DNA of 64,000 nt, from the NCBI RefSeq assembly GCF_900177245.1, contig NZ_FXBM01000002.1, positions 930,001 to 994,000 of the forward strand, in the 5' to 3' direction. The position numbers and the translations under genes were made by a program. The notes under the pieces are model-generated. The model made no database searches and was not told where the DNA came from. It was given only the letters and a program-made list of their open reading frames with translations. Numbering within the stretch: the first letter of the stretch is position 1; every line of letters starts with the position of its first letter. The DNA comes from Rathayibacter oskolensis (GTDB lineage Bacteria > Actinomycetota > Actinomycetes > Actinomycetales > Microbacteriaceae). Below are positions 43,380 to 52,827 of the stretch, in pieces.

Positions 43380-43931
43380 TCAGAGGGTCCAGTCGAGCTC
43401 GCCGTGCGGCCCGACCCGCACCGTGTCCTCGATCAAGGCGGCGAGCCCGGCGACCCCGAAGAGGAGGCGGCGATCGGCCTGCGCCTCGGGGCTGCGGTCG
43501 GCGAAGCGCCGCACCGCGAAGAAGTCGTCGTGACCCGGCTGGAGGCCCTCGATCAGGCCGTGGTCCCCGAGCGCCCGCAGTCCCCTGCCGGGCCGCCGGC
43601 CGGTCCCGGTGCCGAGCCAGAGCGAGCCCGTCTCGAGCACCACCGCGGTGGTCGACACCGAGGCTCCTGCCCGCTCGCGGTGGGCGGTGAGCTGCCAGCC
43701 GTACCCGAGGTGGTGCACGTGCACGGGGTGCGGACCCCTCCACGCGTGCGAGGGGTCCTCCGGTCGGTAGTACACGGGGCTCGGCCGGAACGATCCCTCC
43801 CACAGCCCTGCCGCTAGCTCGGCGCACCAGTCGGGCGTCTCGGGATCGGACCACGGCACCAGGACGTGCGCCTCGGCCGCGGCGCGCTGGTGGACCCGGA
43901 CGAGGTCCTCGGCGTCGTCGCGCAGTCCCAT
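43380..43931 (-). CDS. hypothetical protein (183 aa)
   Basis: A 183-aa soluble protein with GGAGGGG six nt before the ATG, so real. It has no membrane segment. Distinct stretches are LVPWSDPETPDWCAELAAGLW, VYYRPEDPSHAWRGPHPV, VHVHHLGYGWQLTAHRERA and GLQPGHDDFFAVRRFADRS. The cluster of histidines and tryptophans might form a metal or carbohydrate site, but I recognise no family. It precedes the aldo/keto reductase by 23 nt and may be co-transcribed. Confidence 0.6.
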   Translation of the reverse strand: MGLRDDAEDLVRVHQRAAAEAHVLVPWSDPETPDWCAELAAGLWEGSFRPSPVYYRPEDPSHAWRGPHPVHVHHLGYGWQLTAHRERAGASVSTTAVVLETGSLWLGTGTGRRPGRGLRALGDHGLIEGLQPGHDDFFAVRRFADRSPEAQADRRLLFGVAGLAALIEDTVRVGPHGELDWTL

Positions 43932-44007
43932 CGCCGTCCCCTCCGAGTGCCCCGTTGTGGCGCCAACCCTAGGCGCGGCGCGCGGGCCCCAGCAACGGGC
44001 GAGCGGA

Positions 44008-45213
44008 TCAGGTGGGCAGGTTCACGGGTTCGGTGTCGGGGAGCGGGCTCGCGTCGCGGCCGCGCAGATCGGGGTGGTAGCGCCGGCCGAGCGCGGGGAC
44101 GACGAAGCCGACGAACGCGAACGCCGCGGCGACCGCGATCGCGGCGGTCGGCCCGGCCTGGTCGATCTGCACGCCGGCGATGGCGGAGCCCAGTGCCGCG
44201 CCGATGAGCTGACCGGTGCCGACCCAGCCGTAAGCCTCCGCCGTGTCCGAGAACCGCACACTCGCCGCGGTGATCGTGAAGAGGGCGGCGAGGGCGGGAG
44301 CGATGCCGACTCCGGCGAGGAAGAGCGTCGCCGAGAGCCACCAGAAGTCGGTCGAGAAGGCCGCGAGACCCATGCCGACCGTGACGATCAGCATCCGGCG
44401 CGCGGTCGCCCACCGGCTGATCGGGATGTGACCCAGCGTCAGACCGCCCACCAGCGAGCCGGCCGCGAAGATCGCGAGGACCACTCCCGACTCGACCCCG
44501 CCCTCGCCGAACACGGCGACGACTCCGGCCTCGACCGCCGCGCAGGCGCCGACGAGGAGGAAGCCGACCACGGTCGCCAGGAGCACCGGGGGCTTCGTGA
44601 GCACCACGCCGAGCTTGCGCTTGGAGCGCGGGATCCGCACGCGGCCCACCTCGGGCGAGGCGATGAACCAGATGCCGCCTCCGATCAGGAACGCGGCGGC
44701 CACGAGGATGCCCGCGACCGTCGAGATCTGGATCGAGACGAACGTGGTGAGCACCGGCCCGAGCACCCAGATGATCTCCTGCGCCGACGCGTCGAGCGAG
44801 AAGAGGGGGGTGAGCTGCGAGCTCGTCACCATCTTCGGGTAGATCGTGCGCACCGCGGGCTGGACGGGCGGCATGCTCAGGCCCGCGACCAGGGCGATCA
44901 CCACGAACTGCCACACCTCGAGCTCGAGCAGGGCCATCGCGATGATCGCGGCGGCGCAGACGATGAGGGTGAGCGTGAGGACGAGGCGCATCCCGAGCCG
45001 GCCCATCAGCCGGCTCGTCAGCGGGCCGGCGATCGCCTGCCCGATCGACATCGAGCCGAGCACCAGACCCGCCGCGGCGTAGGAGTCGTGCACGCGCTCG
45101 ACGTGCAGGAGGAACGCGAGCGACAGCATCCCGAACGGGAAGCGCGCGGTGAGCTGCGCGGCGATGATGCGCCCCACCCCCGGGGTTCTCAGGAGTTCGG
45201 TGTAGCTGCCCAC
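44008..45213 (-). CDS. MFS transporter
   Basis: A 401-aa membrane protein with about twelve helices. It contains SYAAAGLVLGSMSIGQAIAGPLTSRLMGRLGMR, corresponding to the loop 2-3 region, and SMPPVQPAVRTIYPKMV in the sixth helix region; the end is polar (DTEPVNLPT). This resembles the drug/small-molecule exporters of the unassigned MFS type. The GTG start follows TAGTGT by six bases. The gene downstream (lower coordinates) starts 76 nt away. The substrate is unknown. Confidence 0.87.
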   Translation of the reverse strand: MGSYTELLRTPGVGRIIAAQLTARFPFGMLSLAFLLHVERVHDSYAAAGLVLGSMSIGQAIAGPLTSRLMGRLGMRLVLTLTLIVCAAAIIAMALLELEVWQFVVIALVAGLSMPPVQPAVRTIYPKMVTSSQLTPLFSLDASAQEIIWVLGPVLTTFVSIQISTVAGILVAAAFLIGGGIWFIASPEVGRVRIPRSKRKLGVVLTKPPVLLATVVGFLLVGACAAVEAGVVAVFGEGGVESGVVLAIFAAGSLVGGLTLGHIPISRWATARRMLIVTVGMGLAAFSTDFWWLSATLFLAGVGIAPALAALFTITAASVRFSDTAEAYGWVGTGQLIGAALGSAIAGVQIDQAGPTAAIAVAAAFAFVGFVVPALGRRYHPDLRGRDASPLPDTEPVNLPT

Positions 45214-45219
45214 CGGACG

Positions 45220-45225
45220 ACACTA
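45220..45225 (-). promoter_or_regulatory. -10 element, leaderless start of the MFS gene
   Basis: TAGTGT on the minus strand ends six bases before the GTG. Confidence 0.5.
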
Positions 45226-45257
45226 GCGGCCCGCGCGAGAGAACCCGAAACGCCCAC

Positions 45258-45278
45258 GAGACCCGCCAGGGCGGGCTC
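45258..45278 (-). terminator. hrpA terminator
   Basis: On the minus strand, GAGCCCGC and GCGGGTCTC pair with one bulge around CCTG; a GTTTCGGGTTC run follows. It lies about 40 nt after the hrpA stop. Confidence 0.5.
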
Positions 45279-45316
45279 CCTCGACGCTCGCTGCTCCCTC
45301 GGCGGAGGGCTTGCGA

Positions 45317-48300
45317 TCAGCCCGCGAGCACCTTGCGGATCCGCTGCAGCGAGACGCTCTCGGCCGTGCCGAGGCCCTGCGCGAAGAAGCTCACCCGCAG
45401 CTCCTCGATCATCCAGCGGGCGCGGGCCAGGTTCTCCGGGGCGTGCGGGGGCAGCGGCGTGACGCCTCCCGCCGAGCGGTACAGCTCCTCGGCCGCCTGC
45501 ACCTCGTTGAGCCAGACCCGGTCGCGACCGACGTTCTCGCCGATCTTGCCGAATCGCTCGGTGATCGCCGCGAGGTAGCGCGGCAGGTGCCGGAGGCGCT
45601 CCACTCCGGTCGCGGAGACGAATCCCGCGTAGACCAGGCCCGAGAGCTGCTGGCGCGCGTCGGTCAGGGCGGGCAGCAGGGCCATGCTCGTCGAGGCCTT
45701 CAGCGCCTTCTCGACCCCGCGGGCCGTCGTCAGGATCGTGGTCACCGTCTTCACGGTCTCGAACATCGAGTCCATCACGCTCGCCGACACCCGGTCGCGC
45801 ACCGCGTCGAACTCGGCCCTGAGGAACAGCATCCCGTCGGGCTTCATCCGCCAGAGGACCGCGTCGACGCAGGCCAGCAGGCAGTCGGTGAACAGCGCCG
45901 TCGTGTTCTGGTAGGGGCTCTGCGCGAGCACGAGCTTCTCGTTCGAGGTGAGGTGCTGCTGCACGTAGGCCACCGGGCTCGGCGTCGCGAGCAGCAGGAG
46001 GCGCCGCACCCCGCGCGGGTGCTCCCTGGCCTGGTCCTCGGGAGTCGCGAGCAGGCGGATCGAGACGGAGTCGCCGTCGTCGATCAGTGCGGGGTAGGCC
46101 CGGATCGTGTTGCCGCCCTGCCGGGTGTCGGTGACGCGCGGCAGCTCGGGCATGTCCCACGTCTTCAGGCCCCGTCGCTCGAGTGCGTCGGGCACGCGGG
46201 CCTCGACGACCCGGGCGACCTCGTCGCGGACCCGGCCGCGCAGGCGCTCCGCGAGCGGCGCGAGCTCCTTGCCGGCCGCGAGGGTGCGCCCGCGCTCGTC
46301 GGCGATCGCGAAGGTCACCCGGAGGTGGCTCGGGATGCGCTCGAGGTCGAAGTCGGACGCCTGCACGACGACGCCGGCCTCCCGCCGGATGGCCGCCGCG
46401 AGGGTGGCGGCGAACGACTCCGTGGGCGGATTCGGGACGTCGTGGGGGAGGGTCGCGGTGAGCTTGCGCGCCCAGTCGTTCGCCGGGACGACGTTGCGCC
46501 GGAGGTGCTTGGGCAGCGCCTTGATCATGGCGGTCACCAGCTCGGCGCGGAGGCCCGGCACGAGCCAGTCGAAGCCGAGCGGCGTGACGCGCGGCAGGAG
46601 CGCGAGCGGCACGTGCACTGTGACGCCGTCCTCCTCCGTGCCCGGTTCGAAGCGGTACGAGAGGCGGAAGCGCTGGTCGGCCTGGCGCCACTGCGTCGGG
46701 AACGCGGTCTCGTCGATCTCCTCCGCGTCCTCGGGCAGCAGGGTCTGCTGCGTCATCGTGAGCAGGTCGGGCTCGTCGTGCTGGGCGGTCCGCCACCAGG
46801 AGTCGAACGAGCGCACCGAGTGGATGTCGCGGGGGAGTCGGCGGTCGTAGAAGTCGAAGACCGCCTCGTCGTCGACGAGCAGATCGCGGCGCCGCGTCCG
46901 CTCCTCGAGGCGCTCGAGCTCGGCGCGCAGGGCCCGGTTCTTCCGGTCGAACGCGTGGCGCGACTCCCACTCGCCCTCGACCAGGGCGTGCCGGATGAAC
47001 AGCTCCCGGGCGTAGGCGGCATCGATCCGCGAGAACTGCACGCGGCGCCGCGCGATGATCGGCACGCCGTAGAGCGTGACCTTCTCGTAGGCGACCGCCG
47101 CGCCCTGCGACTTCTCCCAGTGCGGCTCGCTGAACTGCCGCTTGACGAGGTCGCCCGCGATCGCCTCCGCCCACGCCGGGTCGATCGCGGCGTTCGAGCG
47201 GGCGAAGAGCCGGCTGGTCTCGACGAGCTCGGCGCTCATCACGGCGTCGGGCAGCTTCTTGGCGAGCGCACTGCCGGGGAAGATCGAGAACTTGGCGTTG
47301 CGCGCGCCGACGTACTGCACGCTCTGGCGCTCGCGGTTCTTCGCCGCGCGCTGAGCCTGCTGCGACGTCGTGTCCTTGATGCCCAGGTGCGAGAGGAGGC
47401 CTGCGAGCAGCGAGCGGTGGATCCCGTCGGGGTCGACCTTCGGCTCGCCGAGCTCGAGCTTGAGCGGCCGGGCGAGCTGCCGGAGCTGGCGGAAGACGTC
47501 CTGCCACTCGCGCACCCGCAGGTAGTTGAGGTACTCGGCCTTGCAGAGCCGGCGGAAGGCACTGGAGGAGAGCTCCTGCTGCTTCTCCTCCAGATGGTTC
47601 CAGAGGTTCAGCAGGGTGAGGAAGTCGCTCGTCGGGTCGACGAAGCGCGCGTGCTGCTGGTCGGCCTGCGCGCGGCGCTCGAGCGGGCGCTCGCGGACGT
47701 CCTGGATCGTCAGCCCGGCGACGATGGCCATCACCTCGCGGCTGACCCCGTGCTTGCGCGACTCGATGACCATGCGCCCGAACCGCGGGTCGATCGGCAG
47801 CCTCGCCAGGTCGCGTCCGGTGCGGGTGAGCTGCGGCGCACTCGACCGGCCTCGTGGAGCGCCGGTCGTGCCCGCCTCGGCGTCGCCGCCGGGAGGGGCC
47901 CCTCGCCCGGCGTCGGAGGGAGCGCGGATCGCGCCGAGCTCGGTGAGCAGGTCGAGGCCGTCCTTGATGCCGCGCGAGTCGGGAGGCGTCAGGAAGGGGA
48001 AGGAGGCGATGTCGCCCAGGCCCAGCGAGATCATCTGCAGGATGACGGCGGCGAGGCCCGTGCGCAGGATCTCGGGGTCGGTGTACTCCGGGCGCCGGAG
48101 GTAGTCCTCCTCCGAGTAGAGCCGGATCGCGATGCCGGCGCTGGTGCGGCCGGAGCGGCCGGAGCGCTGATTCGCGGAGGCCTGCGAGACCGCCTCGATC
48201 GGGAGGCGCTGCACCTTGGAGCGCGCGCTGTAGCGCGAGATGCGGGCGGTGCCTCCGTCGATCACGTAGCGGATGCCCGGAACGGTGAGGCTCGTCTCGG

Positions 48301-49213
48301 CGACGTTCGTCGCCAGGACGACGCGCCTGCGCACCCCCGGGGTGCGCGTGCGCTCGAAGACCCGGTGCTGGTCGGCGGCCGAGAGGCGCCCGTAGAGGGG
48401 CAGGACCTCGGTGCCGGGCAGGTTCTGCCCGCGGATGGCGTCCTCCGCGTCGCGGATCTCGTTCTCGCCCGAGAGGAAGACGAGCACGTCGCCCGAGTCC
48501 TCGCGGGCGAGCTCGGCGAGCGCGTCGGTGATGCCGGTGAGGAGGTCGCGGCTGCCGGCGGTCGCGTCGGGCGTGTCGGTGTCGTCGTCCTCCTCCGGCT
48601 CCTCGGCGACGAGAGGGCGGTAGCGGATCTCGACCGGGTAGGTGCGGCCCGAGACCTCGATCACCGGCGCGGGCTTCCCGCCGGCGTCGGCGAAGTGCCG
48701 CGCGAAGCTCGCCGGATCGATGGTCGCCGAGGTGATGATGAGCTTCAGATCGGGCCGCTGCGGCAGCAGGCGGTGCAGGTAGCCGAGGAGGAAGTCGATG
48801 TTGAGGCTGCGCTCGTGCGCCTCGTCGATGATGATCGTGTCGTACCGGCTGAGCATCCGGTCGTGGTTCATCTCGTTCAGCAGGATGCCGTCGGTCATCA
48901 GCTTGATCCGCGTCGAGGCGCTCGCCCGGTCGGTGAACCGCACCTGGTAGCCGACGATCCCGCCGACCTCGTCGTCGAGCTCCTCCGCGATGCGCTCGGC
49001 GATCGTGCGCGCGGCGATGCGGCGCGGCTGGGTGTGCGCGATGCTCCCGCGCCCGAGCTCGAGGCAGATCTTCGGCAGCTGGGTGGTCTTGCCCGATCCG
49101 GTGGCTCCGGCGACGATCACGACCTGGTTGTCGCGGATCGCCGCAGCGATGTCGTCCCTCCGCGCCGAGACGGGGAGTTCTGGCGGGTAGCGGATGCTGA
49201 GGACCTCTGACAT
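45317..49213 (-). CDS. hrpA: ATP-dependent RNA helicase HrpA
   Basis: A 1298-aa DEAH helicase, the same length as E. coli HrpA. The ATPase core has Walker A AGATGSGKTTQLP, HTQPRRIAARTIAERI, DEAH in IIIDEAHERSLNIDFLL, SAT in ITSATID, and the helicase C domain with ATNVAETSLTVPGIRYVIDGG and QRSGRSGR. The C-terminal half is the DUF3418 region. It acts on mRNA or ribosomes, resolving stalled ones in E. coli. A Gly/Ala/Pro-rich insert of roughly 30 residues lies at about 430-460, after LLTELGAI. ATG with GGAGGG, and a -10 TAGGAT at 49223-49228. Confidence 0.95.
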   Translation of the reverse strand: MSEVLSIRYPPELPVSARRDDIAAAIRDNQVVIVAGATGSGKTTQLPKICLELGRGSIAHTQPRRIAARTIAERIAEELDDEVGGIVGYQVRFTDRASASTRIKLMTDGILLNEMNHDRMLSRYDTIIIDEAHERSLNIDFLLGYLHRLLPQRPDLKLIITSATIDPASFARHFADAGGKPAPVIEVSGRTYPVEIRYRPLVAEEPEEDDDTDTPDATAGSRDLLTGITDALAELAREDSGDVLVFLSGENEIRDAEDAIRGQNLPGTEVLPLYGRLSAADQHRVFERTRTPGVRRRVVLATNVAETSLTVPGIRYVIDGGTARISRYSARSKVQRLPIEAVSQASANQRSGRSGRTSAGIAIRLYSEEDYLRRPEYTDPEILRTGLAAVILQMISLGLGDIASFPFLTPPDSRGIKDGLDLLTELGAIRAPSDAGRGAPPGGDAEAGTTGAPRGRSSAPQLTRTGRDLARLPIDPRFGRMVIESRKHGVSREVMAIVAGLTIQDVRERPLERRAQADQQHARFVDPTSDFLTLLNLWNHLEEKQQELSSSAFRRLCKAEYLNYLRVREWQDVFRQLRQLARPLKLELGEPKVDPDGIHRSLLAGLLSHLGIKDTTSQQAQRAAKNRERQSVQYVGARNAKFSIFPGSALAKKLPDAVMSAELVETSRLFARSNAAIDPAWAEAIAGDLVKRQFSEPHWEKSQGAAVAYEKVTLYGVPIIARRRVQFSRIDAAYARELFIRHALVEGEWESRHAFDRKNRALRAELERLEERTRRRDLLVDDEAVFDFYDRRLPRDIHSVRSFDSWWRTAQHDEPDLLTMTQQTLLPEDAEEIDETAFPTQWRQADQRFRLSYRFEPGTEEDGVTVHVPLALLPRVTPLGFDWLVPGLRAELVTAMIKALPKHLRRNVVPANDWARKLTATLPHDVPNPPTESFAATLAAAIRREAGVVVQASDFDLERIPSHLRVTFAIADERGRTLAAGKELAPLAERLRGRVRDEVARVVEARVPDALERRGLKTWDMPELPRVTDTRQGGNTIRAYPALIDDGDSVSIRLLATPEDQAREHPRGVRRLLLLATPSPVAYVQQHLTSNEKLVLAQSPYQNTTALFTDCLLACVDAVLWRMKPDGMLFLRAEFDAVRDRVSASVMDSMFETVKTVTTILTTARGVEKALKASTSMALLPALTDARQQLSGLVYAGFVSATGVERLRHLPRYLAAITERFGKIGENVGRDRVWLNEVQAAEELYRSAGGVTPLPPHAPENLARARWMIEELRVSFFAQGLGTAESVSLQRIRKVLAG

Positions 49214-49222
49214 GAGCCCTCC

Positions 49223-49228
49223 ATCCTA
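49223..49228 (-). promoter_or_regulatory. -10 element for hrpA
   Basis: TAGGAT lies nine bases before the ATG, overlapping the space for GGAGGG. The transcript would have only a few leader bases. Confidence 0.4.
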
Positions 49229-49370
49229 CGGCCGCGTGCGACAATGCCCTGGCCCTCCTCCTCGCAGAATCCCGCGAGAGAGCGGGTCGCCGGACGCTCC
49301 TCCCGTCCGGGACGGCACATCCCGACCGGGATCCTCGATCGCGCGGACCGGTCACGGCAGAGAGCAGAGC

Positions 49371-49607
49371 GTGAACCCGCAGTCCCTCCTGGTGGTGCTC
49401 AACATCGTGCTGCTGCTCTTCGCGATCCAGGGCGTGCTCTCGAACCCGCGGCTGTCGAAGGTCGCGAAGGTCGGCTGGGTCGCGTTCATCGTCATCGCGC
49501 CGTTCCTCGGCAGCATCGCCTACCTCGTCGTCGGGAGGCGCCGCGGTCGCGGACCCGGCGCCTCCTCCGGAGCCGATCGGCCGAGCGGCTGGTTCTTCGA
49601 GCGCTGA
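49371..49607 (+). CDS. PLDc_N-domain membrane protein
   Basis: A 78-aa small protein with two helices: LLVVLNIVLLLFAIQGVLSN and VGWVAFIVIAPFLGSIAYLVVGRR. This is the phospholipase D nuclease N-terminal domain (PLDc_N) found alone in many actinobacteria. Enzymatic PLD motifs are absent. The rest is a short basic, Ser/Gly-rich tail ending GWFFER. GTG start, with a purine-rich AGAGAGCAGAGC upstream. Divergent from hrpA, and 84 nt upstream of an MFS gene. Confidence 0.8.
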   Translation: MNPQSLLVVLNIVLLLFAIQGVLSNPRLSKVAKVGWVAFIVIAPFLGSIAYLVVGRRRGRGPGASSGADRPSGWFFER

Positions 49608-49635
49608 GGATCGCGCGCCCGGCCGAGGGCGCGCA

Positions 49636-49686
49636 CCGAGACACCCGCGGGCCCGAGACACCCGTGGGCCCGAGACACCCGTAGGA
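49636..49686. repeat. three tandem 17-bp repeats
   Basis: Units start at 49636, 49653 and 49670, each CCGAGACACCCG followed by CGGGC, TGGGC or TAGGA. The third unit supplies the GGAG ribosome site of the next gene. Confidence 0.85.
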
Positions 49687-49691
49687 GACCC

Positions 49692-50882
49692 GTGCCCCGC
49701 ACCCCGCGACCGTGGCTGATGCTCGCCCTCGGAGTCGCCGCGCAGGCCGCCACGACCGTCTTCGTGTCGGTCCCCCCGTTCCTCATCCCGCTGCTGCACA
49801 CCGAGTACGGCTACTCGCTCGCCGAGGCGGGCCTGCTCGCCTCCGCGCCCAACGTCGGACTCGTGCTGACGCTCGTCGCGTGGGGTGCGCTGGCCGACCG
49901 CTACGGCGAGCGGATCGTGATCGCGATCGGAGTGGGCGCGACCGCCCTCAGCGCGGTCGCGGCGATGCTGACCGGCGATCTGATCGCGCTCGCCGTCTTC
50001 CTCCTCCTCGGCGGGATGGCGTCGGGCAGCGTCAACGCCGCGAGCGGGCGCGTGGTGATCGGCTGGTTCCCGCGCCACCGCCGCGGACTCGCGATGGGCA
50101 TCCGTCAGATGAGTCAGCCCCTCGGAGTTGCCGCCGCCTCGCTCAGCATCCCGCCGATCGCCGCCGCCGCCGGCATTCCGGCCGCCCTCGCCGTGCCGGC
50201 CGTGCTGCTCGGGGTCCTCGCCGTCGCCTGCGGGATCGGGATCGTCGACCCGCCGCGGGCTCCCCGGGGCGCCGCGACCGCGGCCCGCAATCCCTACCGG
50301 GGGAGCGGCGCACTCTGGCGCATCCACGCGGTCTCGGCCCTGCTCGTCGTGCCGCAGTTCACCCTCTCGACCTTCGGGCTCGTCTGGCTGATCGTCGATC
50401 AGAGCTGGGAGCCGGCCGCCGCCGGCGTGCTCATCGCGGTCGCGCAGTTCGCGGGCGCGTTCGGCCGGATCGGCGTCGGCGTGCTCAGCGACAGGGTCGG
50501 CTCGCGCCTCCGGCCGCTGCGCTGGGTCGCGGTCGCGGGCGTCGTCGCCCTGCTGCTCCTCGCCGGCTCGAGCGCGGTGCACGCCGGAGTCGCCGTGGCC
50601 GCCGTCCTCTTCGTCGCGGCCACGACGATCTCGGTCGCCGACAACGGGCTCGCCTTCACCTCCGTCGCCGAGATCGCGGGGCCGTCGTGGTCGGGCCGGG
50701 CGCTCGGGGCGCAGAACACCGGGCAGTTCGCGACCGCGGCCGTGGCGGCTCCCGCGATCGGCGCCCTGATCGGCCTCGTCGGCTATCCGCTGGCCTTCGC
50801 GATCGTCGCCCTCGCGCCGGTGGCGGCCCTCCCGCTCGTGCCCTCGCCCCGCGGCGAGGAGGCGCTGCAGAACGTCGGCTGA
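49692..50882 (+). CDS. MFS transporter
   Basis: A 396-aa twelve-helix transporter with SVPPFLIPLLHTEYGYSLAEAGLL at its start, LADRYGERIVIAIG in loop 2-3, GRVVIGWFPRHRRGLAMGIRQM, resembling a nitrate/formate-oxalate-like MFS motif, and DRVGSRLRPLRWVA in loop 8-9. The substrate is unknown. GTG start with GGAG four nt upstream, in the last unit of the 17-bp repeat. It may form a transcript with the PLDc_N gene. Confidence 0.88.
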   Translation: MPRTPRPWLMLALGVAAQAATTVFVSVPPFLIPLLHTEYGYSLAEAGLLASAPNVGLVLTLVAWGALADRYGERIVIAIGVGATALSAVAAMLTGDLIALAVFLLLGGMASGSVNAASGRVVIGWFPRHRRGLAMGIRQMSQPLGVAAASLSIPPIAAAAGIPAALAVPAVLLGVLAVACGIGIVDPPRAPRGAATAARNPYRGSGALWRIHAVSALLVVPQFTLSTFGLVWLIVDQSWEPAAAGVLIAVAQFAGAFGRIGVGVLSDRVGSRLRPLRWVAVAGVVALLLLAGSSAVHAGVAVAAVLFVAATTISVADNGLAFTSVAEIAGPSWSGRALGAQNTGQFATAAVAAPAIGALIGLVGYPLAFAIVALAPVAALPLVPSPRGEEALQNVG

Positions 50883-50964
50883 GAACGGTCGTCGCGGTGG
50901 GTGAGTCGCCTCGGCGGGGGTCGTGCGCGCCCGGCAACCCCCTGGCACCCCCGCGGGCCCGGGA

Positions 50965-50970
50965 TAGCGT
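50965..50970 (+). promoter_or_regulatory. -10 element, leaderless start of the DUF255 protein
   Basis: TAGCGT ends six bases before the ATG; the G6 run between could also act as a weak ribosome site. Confidence 0.5.
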
Positions 50971-50976
50971 GGGGGG

Positions 50977-52827
50977 ATGGCCGAACGACTGCGCTCCAGT
51001 GTCAGCCCCTACCTCCGCTCGCACGCGGACAACCCCGTCGACTGGTTCCCCTGGGGCGAGGAGGCGTTCGCCGAGGCGGTCCGCCGCGACGTTCCCGTCC
51101 TCGTCTCGATCGGCTACGCGACCTGCCACTGGTGCCACGTGATGGCTCGCGAGTCCTTCTCCGACCCGGTCCTCGCCGCGCGCCTGAACGCGGGCTTCGT
51201 CGCCGTGAAGGTCGACCGCGAGGAGCACCCCGACGTCGACACCGCCTACCTCACCGCCGCCAGCGCCTTCACCCGCCACCTCGGCTGGCCGCTGACCGTC
51301 TTCACGACTCCCGGGGGCGAGGCCTTCTACGCGGGCACCTACTTCCCGCCCCGCGCGGTCGGCGGCTCGCCCGCCTTCTCGGACGTGCTCGACGCCGTGT
51401 CGGAGGCGTGGCGTCTGCGCCGCGACGAGGTGCACGCGACGGCGGGCTCGCTCGCGACCGCGCTGCGCGAGGCCACCGCAGCTCTGCCGCCTGCCGACGG
51501 GACTCCGGACGACGCCGAGCTCGACGCGGCGGTAGCCCTGCTGCTCGCGGAGGAGGACCGCGATCACGGCGGCTTCGGCGGCGCCCCGAAGTTCCCCGTC
51601 GCACCGGTCCTCGGATTCCTCGCCTCGCGCGAGACGGGGGCGGAGCTCGCCGAGCGCACACTCCTGGCGCTCGCCCGGTCACCCCTGCGCGACCGCGACG
51701 GCGGCTTCTTCCGCTACGCGACCCGAGCCGACTGGAGCGATCCCCACTACGAGCGGATGCTCTACGACAACGCTCTGCTCCTGGACGTCGCGGCGGTGCT
51801 GCTCGGCCGGGGCGGCACCGATGCGGCCGCGCTGACGGGGGTCGCGGAGGGCATCGCCTCCTTCCTCCTCGACACCCTGCAGCGACCAGGAGGCGGCTTC
51901 GCGAGCGCCCAGGACTCGGAGAGCATCGTCGACGGGACGCGCTCCGAGGGCGGTTACTACCTCGCTGAGGACCGGAGCGGTCTCGAACCGCCCGCGCTCG
52001 ACGAGAAGGTGGTCACCGGCTGGAACGGCCTCGCCGTCCAGGCGCTGGCCCGCGCCGGGCGCGCGCTGGGGCGCGAGGAGTGGATCGACGCCGCTCGCCG
52101 GGCGGCCGACTTCCTCCTCGACCGCCACGTCGTCGACGGGACCCTCGCGGTCCGCGCCTCCCTCGGCGACGCGGTCTCTGCGGCCCGCCCCGCGCTGGAA
52201 GACCTCGGGATGCTCGCGGGAGGCCTGCTGCGCCTCGCCGTCGCCGAGGGGTCGCCCCGCTACGCGCTCGTCGCGCGGCGCCTGATCGACGGTGCCCTCG
52301 ACGCCGCGGGTTCGGCGTGGCCGCCGTTCGCGCTCCCGGGCGGAGGCGATCCCGCCCTGACGGCGCGCGGCCTGCTGCTCGCCGCCGACCCCTCGGAGGG
52401 TGCCTACCCGTCGGGTCTCTCGGCCGCGGCCGACGCCGCGCACGAGCTCTTCCTGCTCACCGGCGACCGGCGCTACCGTGACGCGGCGGAGGCGGTGGTC
52501 GACGGGGTCGCCCCGAGCGCGCTCTCGCAGCCGATGGGGTTCGGTGCGGTGCTGTCCCTGGCCTCGCGGCTCGCGCGGCCGATCACGCAGCTGGTGCTGG
52601 TCGCGCCGAGCGGAGCGACCGGCCTGCTCGAGGGCGCTCGCTCCGCCGACCTCGGCGTGCTCGTCGCGGTCTCGGACGCCGGGGCCGTCGAGTGGACGGA
52701 GGCGGGGTTCGAGCTGTTCGAGGGGCGCACCTCGCGCGACGGGCTGCCGACCGCCTACGCCTGCGAGGCGTTCGTCTGCGCGCTGCCGACGACGGTCCTG
52801 CCCGGCAGCATCCTCATGCGGCCGTGA
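50977..52827 (+). CDS. thioredoxin-fold DUF255 protein (YyaL/SSP411 type)
   Basis: A 616-aa protein. The N-terminal thioredoxin-like domain has the active-site pair C50-H-W-C53 in [15 protein letters not shown], preceded by [21 protein letters not shown], the family's opening. The rest is an alpha/alpha-barrel like that of N-acylglucosamine 2-epimerase or glycosidases, with [11 protein letters not shown] and [18 protein letters not shown]. The biological reaction is not established; roles in redox or sugar metabolism have been proposed. It starts with a leaderless promoter. Its 3' end overlaps the convergent sulfurtransferase by 14 nt. Confidence 0.93.
   Translation: MAERLRSSVSPYLRSHADNPVDWFPWGEEAFAEAVRRDVPVLVSIGYATCHWCHVMARESFSDPVLAARLNAGFVAVKVDREEHPDVDTAYLTAASAFTRHLGWPLTVFTTPGGEAFYAGTYFPPRAVGGSPAFSDVLDAVSEAWRLRRDEVHATAGSLATALREATAALPPADGTPDDAELDAAVALLLAEEDRDHGGFGGAPKFPVAPVLGFLASRETGAELAERTLLALARSPLRDRDGGFFRYATRADWSDPHYERMLYDNALLLDVAAVLLGRGGTDAAALTGVAEGIASFLLDTLQRPGGGFASAQDSESIVDGTRSEGGYYLAEDRSGLEPPALDEKVVTGWNGLAVQALARAGRALGREEWIDAARRAADFLLDRHVVDGTLAVRASLGDAVSAARPALEDLGMLAGGLLRLAVAEGSPRYALVARRLIDGALDAAGSAWPPFALPGGGDPALTARGLLLAADPSEGAYPSGLSAAADAAHELFLLTGDRRYRDAAEAVVDGVAPSALSQPMGFGAVLSLASRLARPITQLVLVAPSGATGLLEGARSADLGVLVAVSDAGAVEWTEAGFELFEGRTSRDGLPTAYACEAFVCALPTTVLPGSILMRP

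Noticed and set aside
45189-50948. A 1919-aa ORF on the minus strand
   Set aside because: Shadow frame over hrpA, the PLDc_N gene and an MFS gene; no domain, extreme Arg/Ala content.
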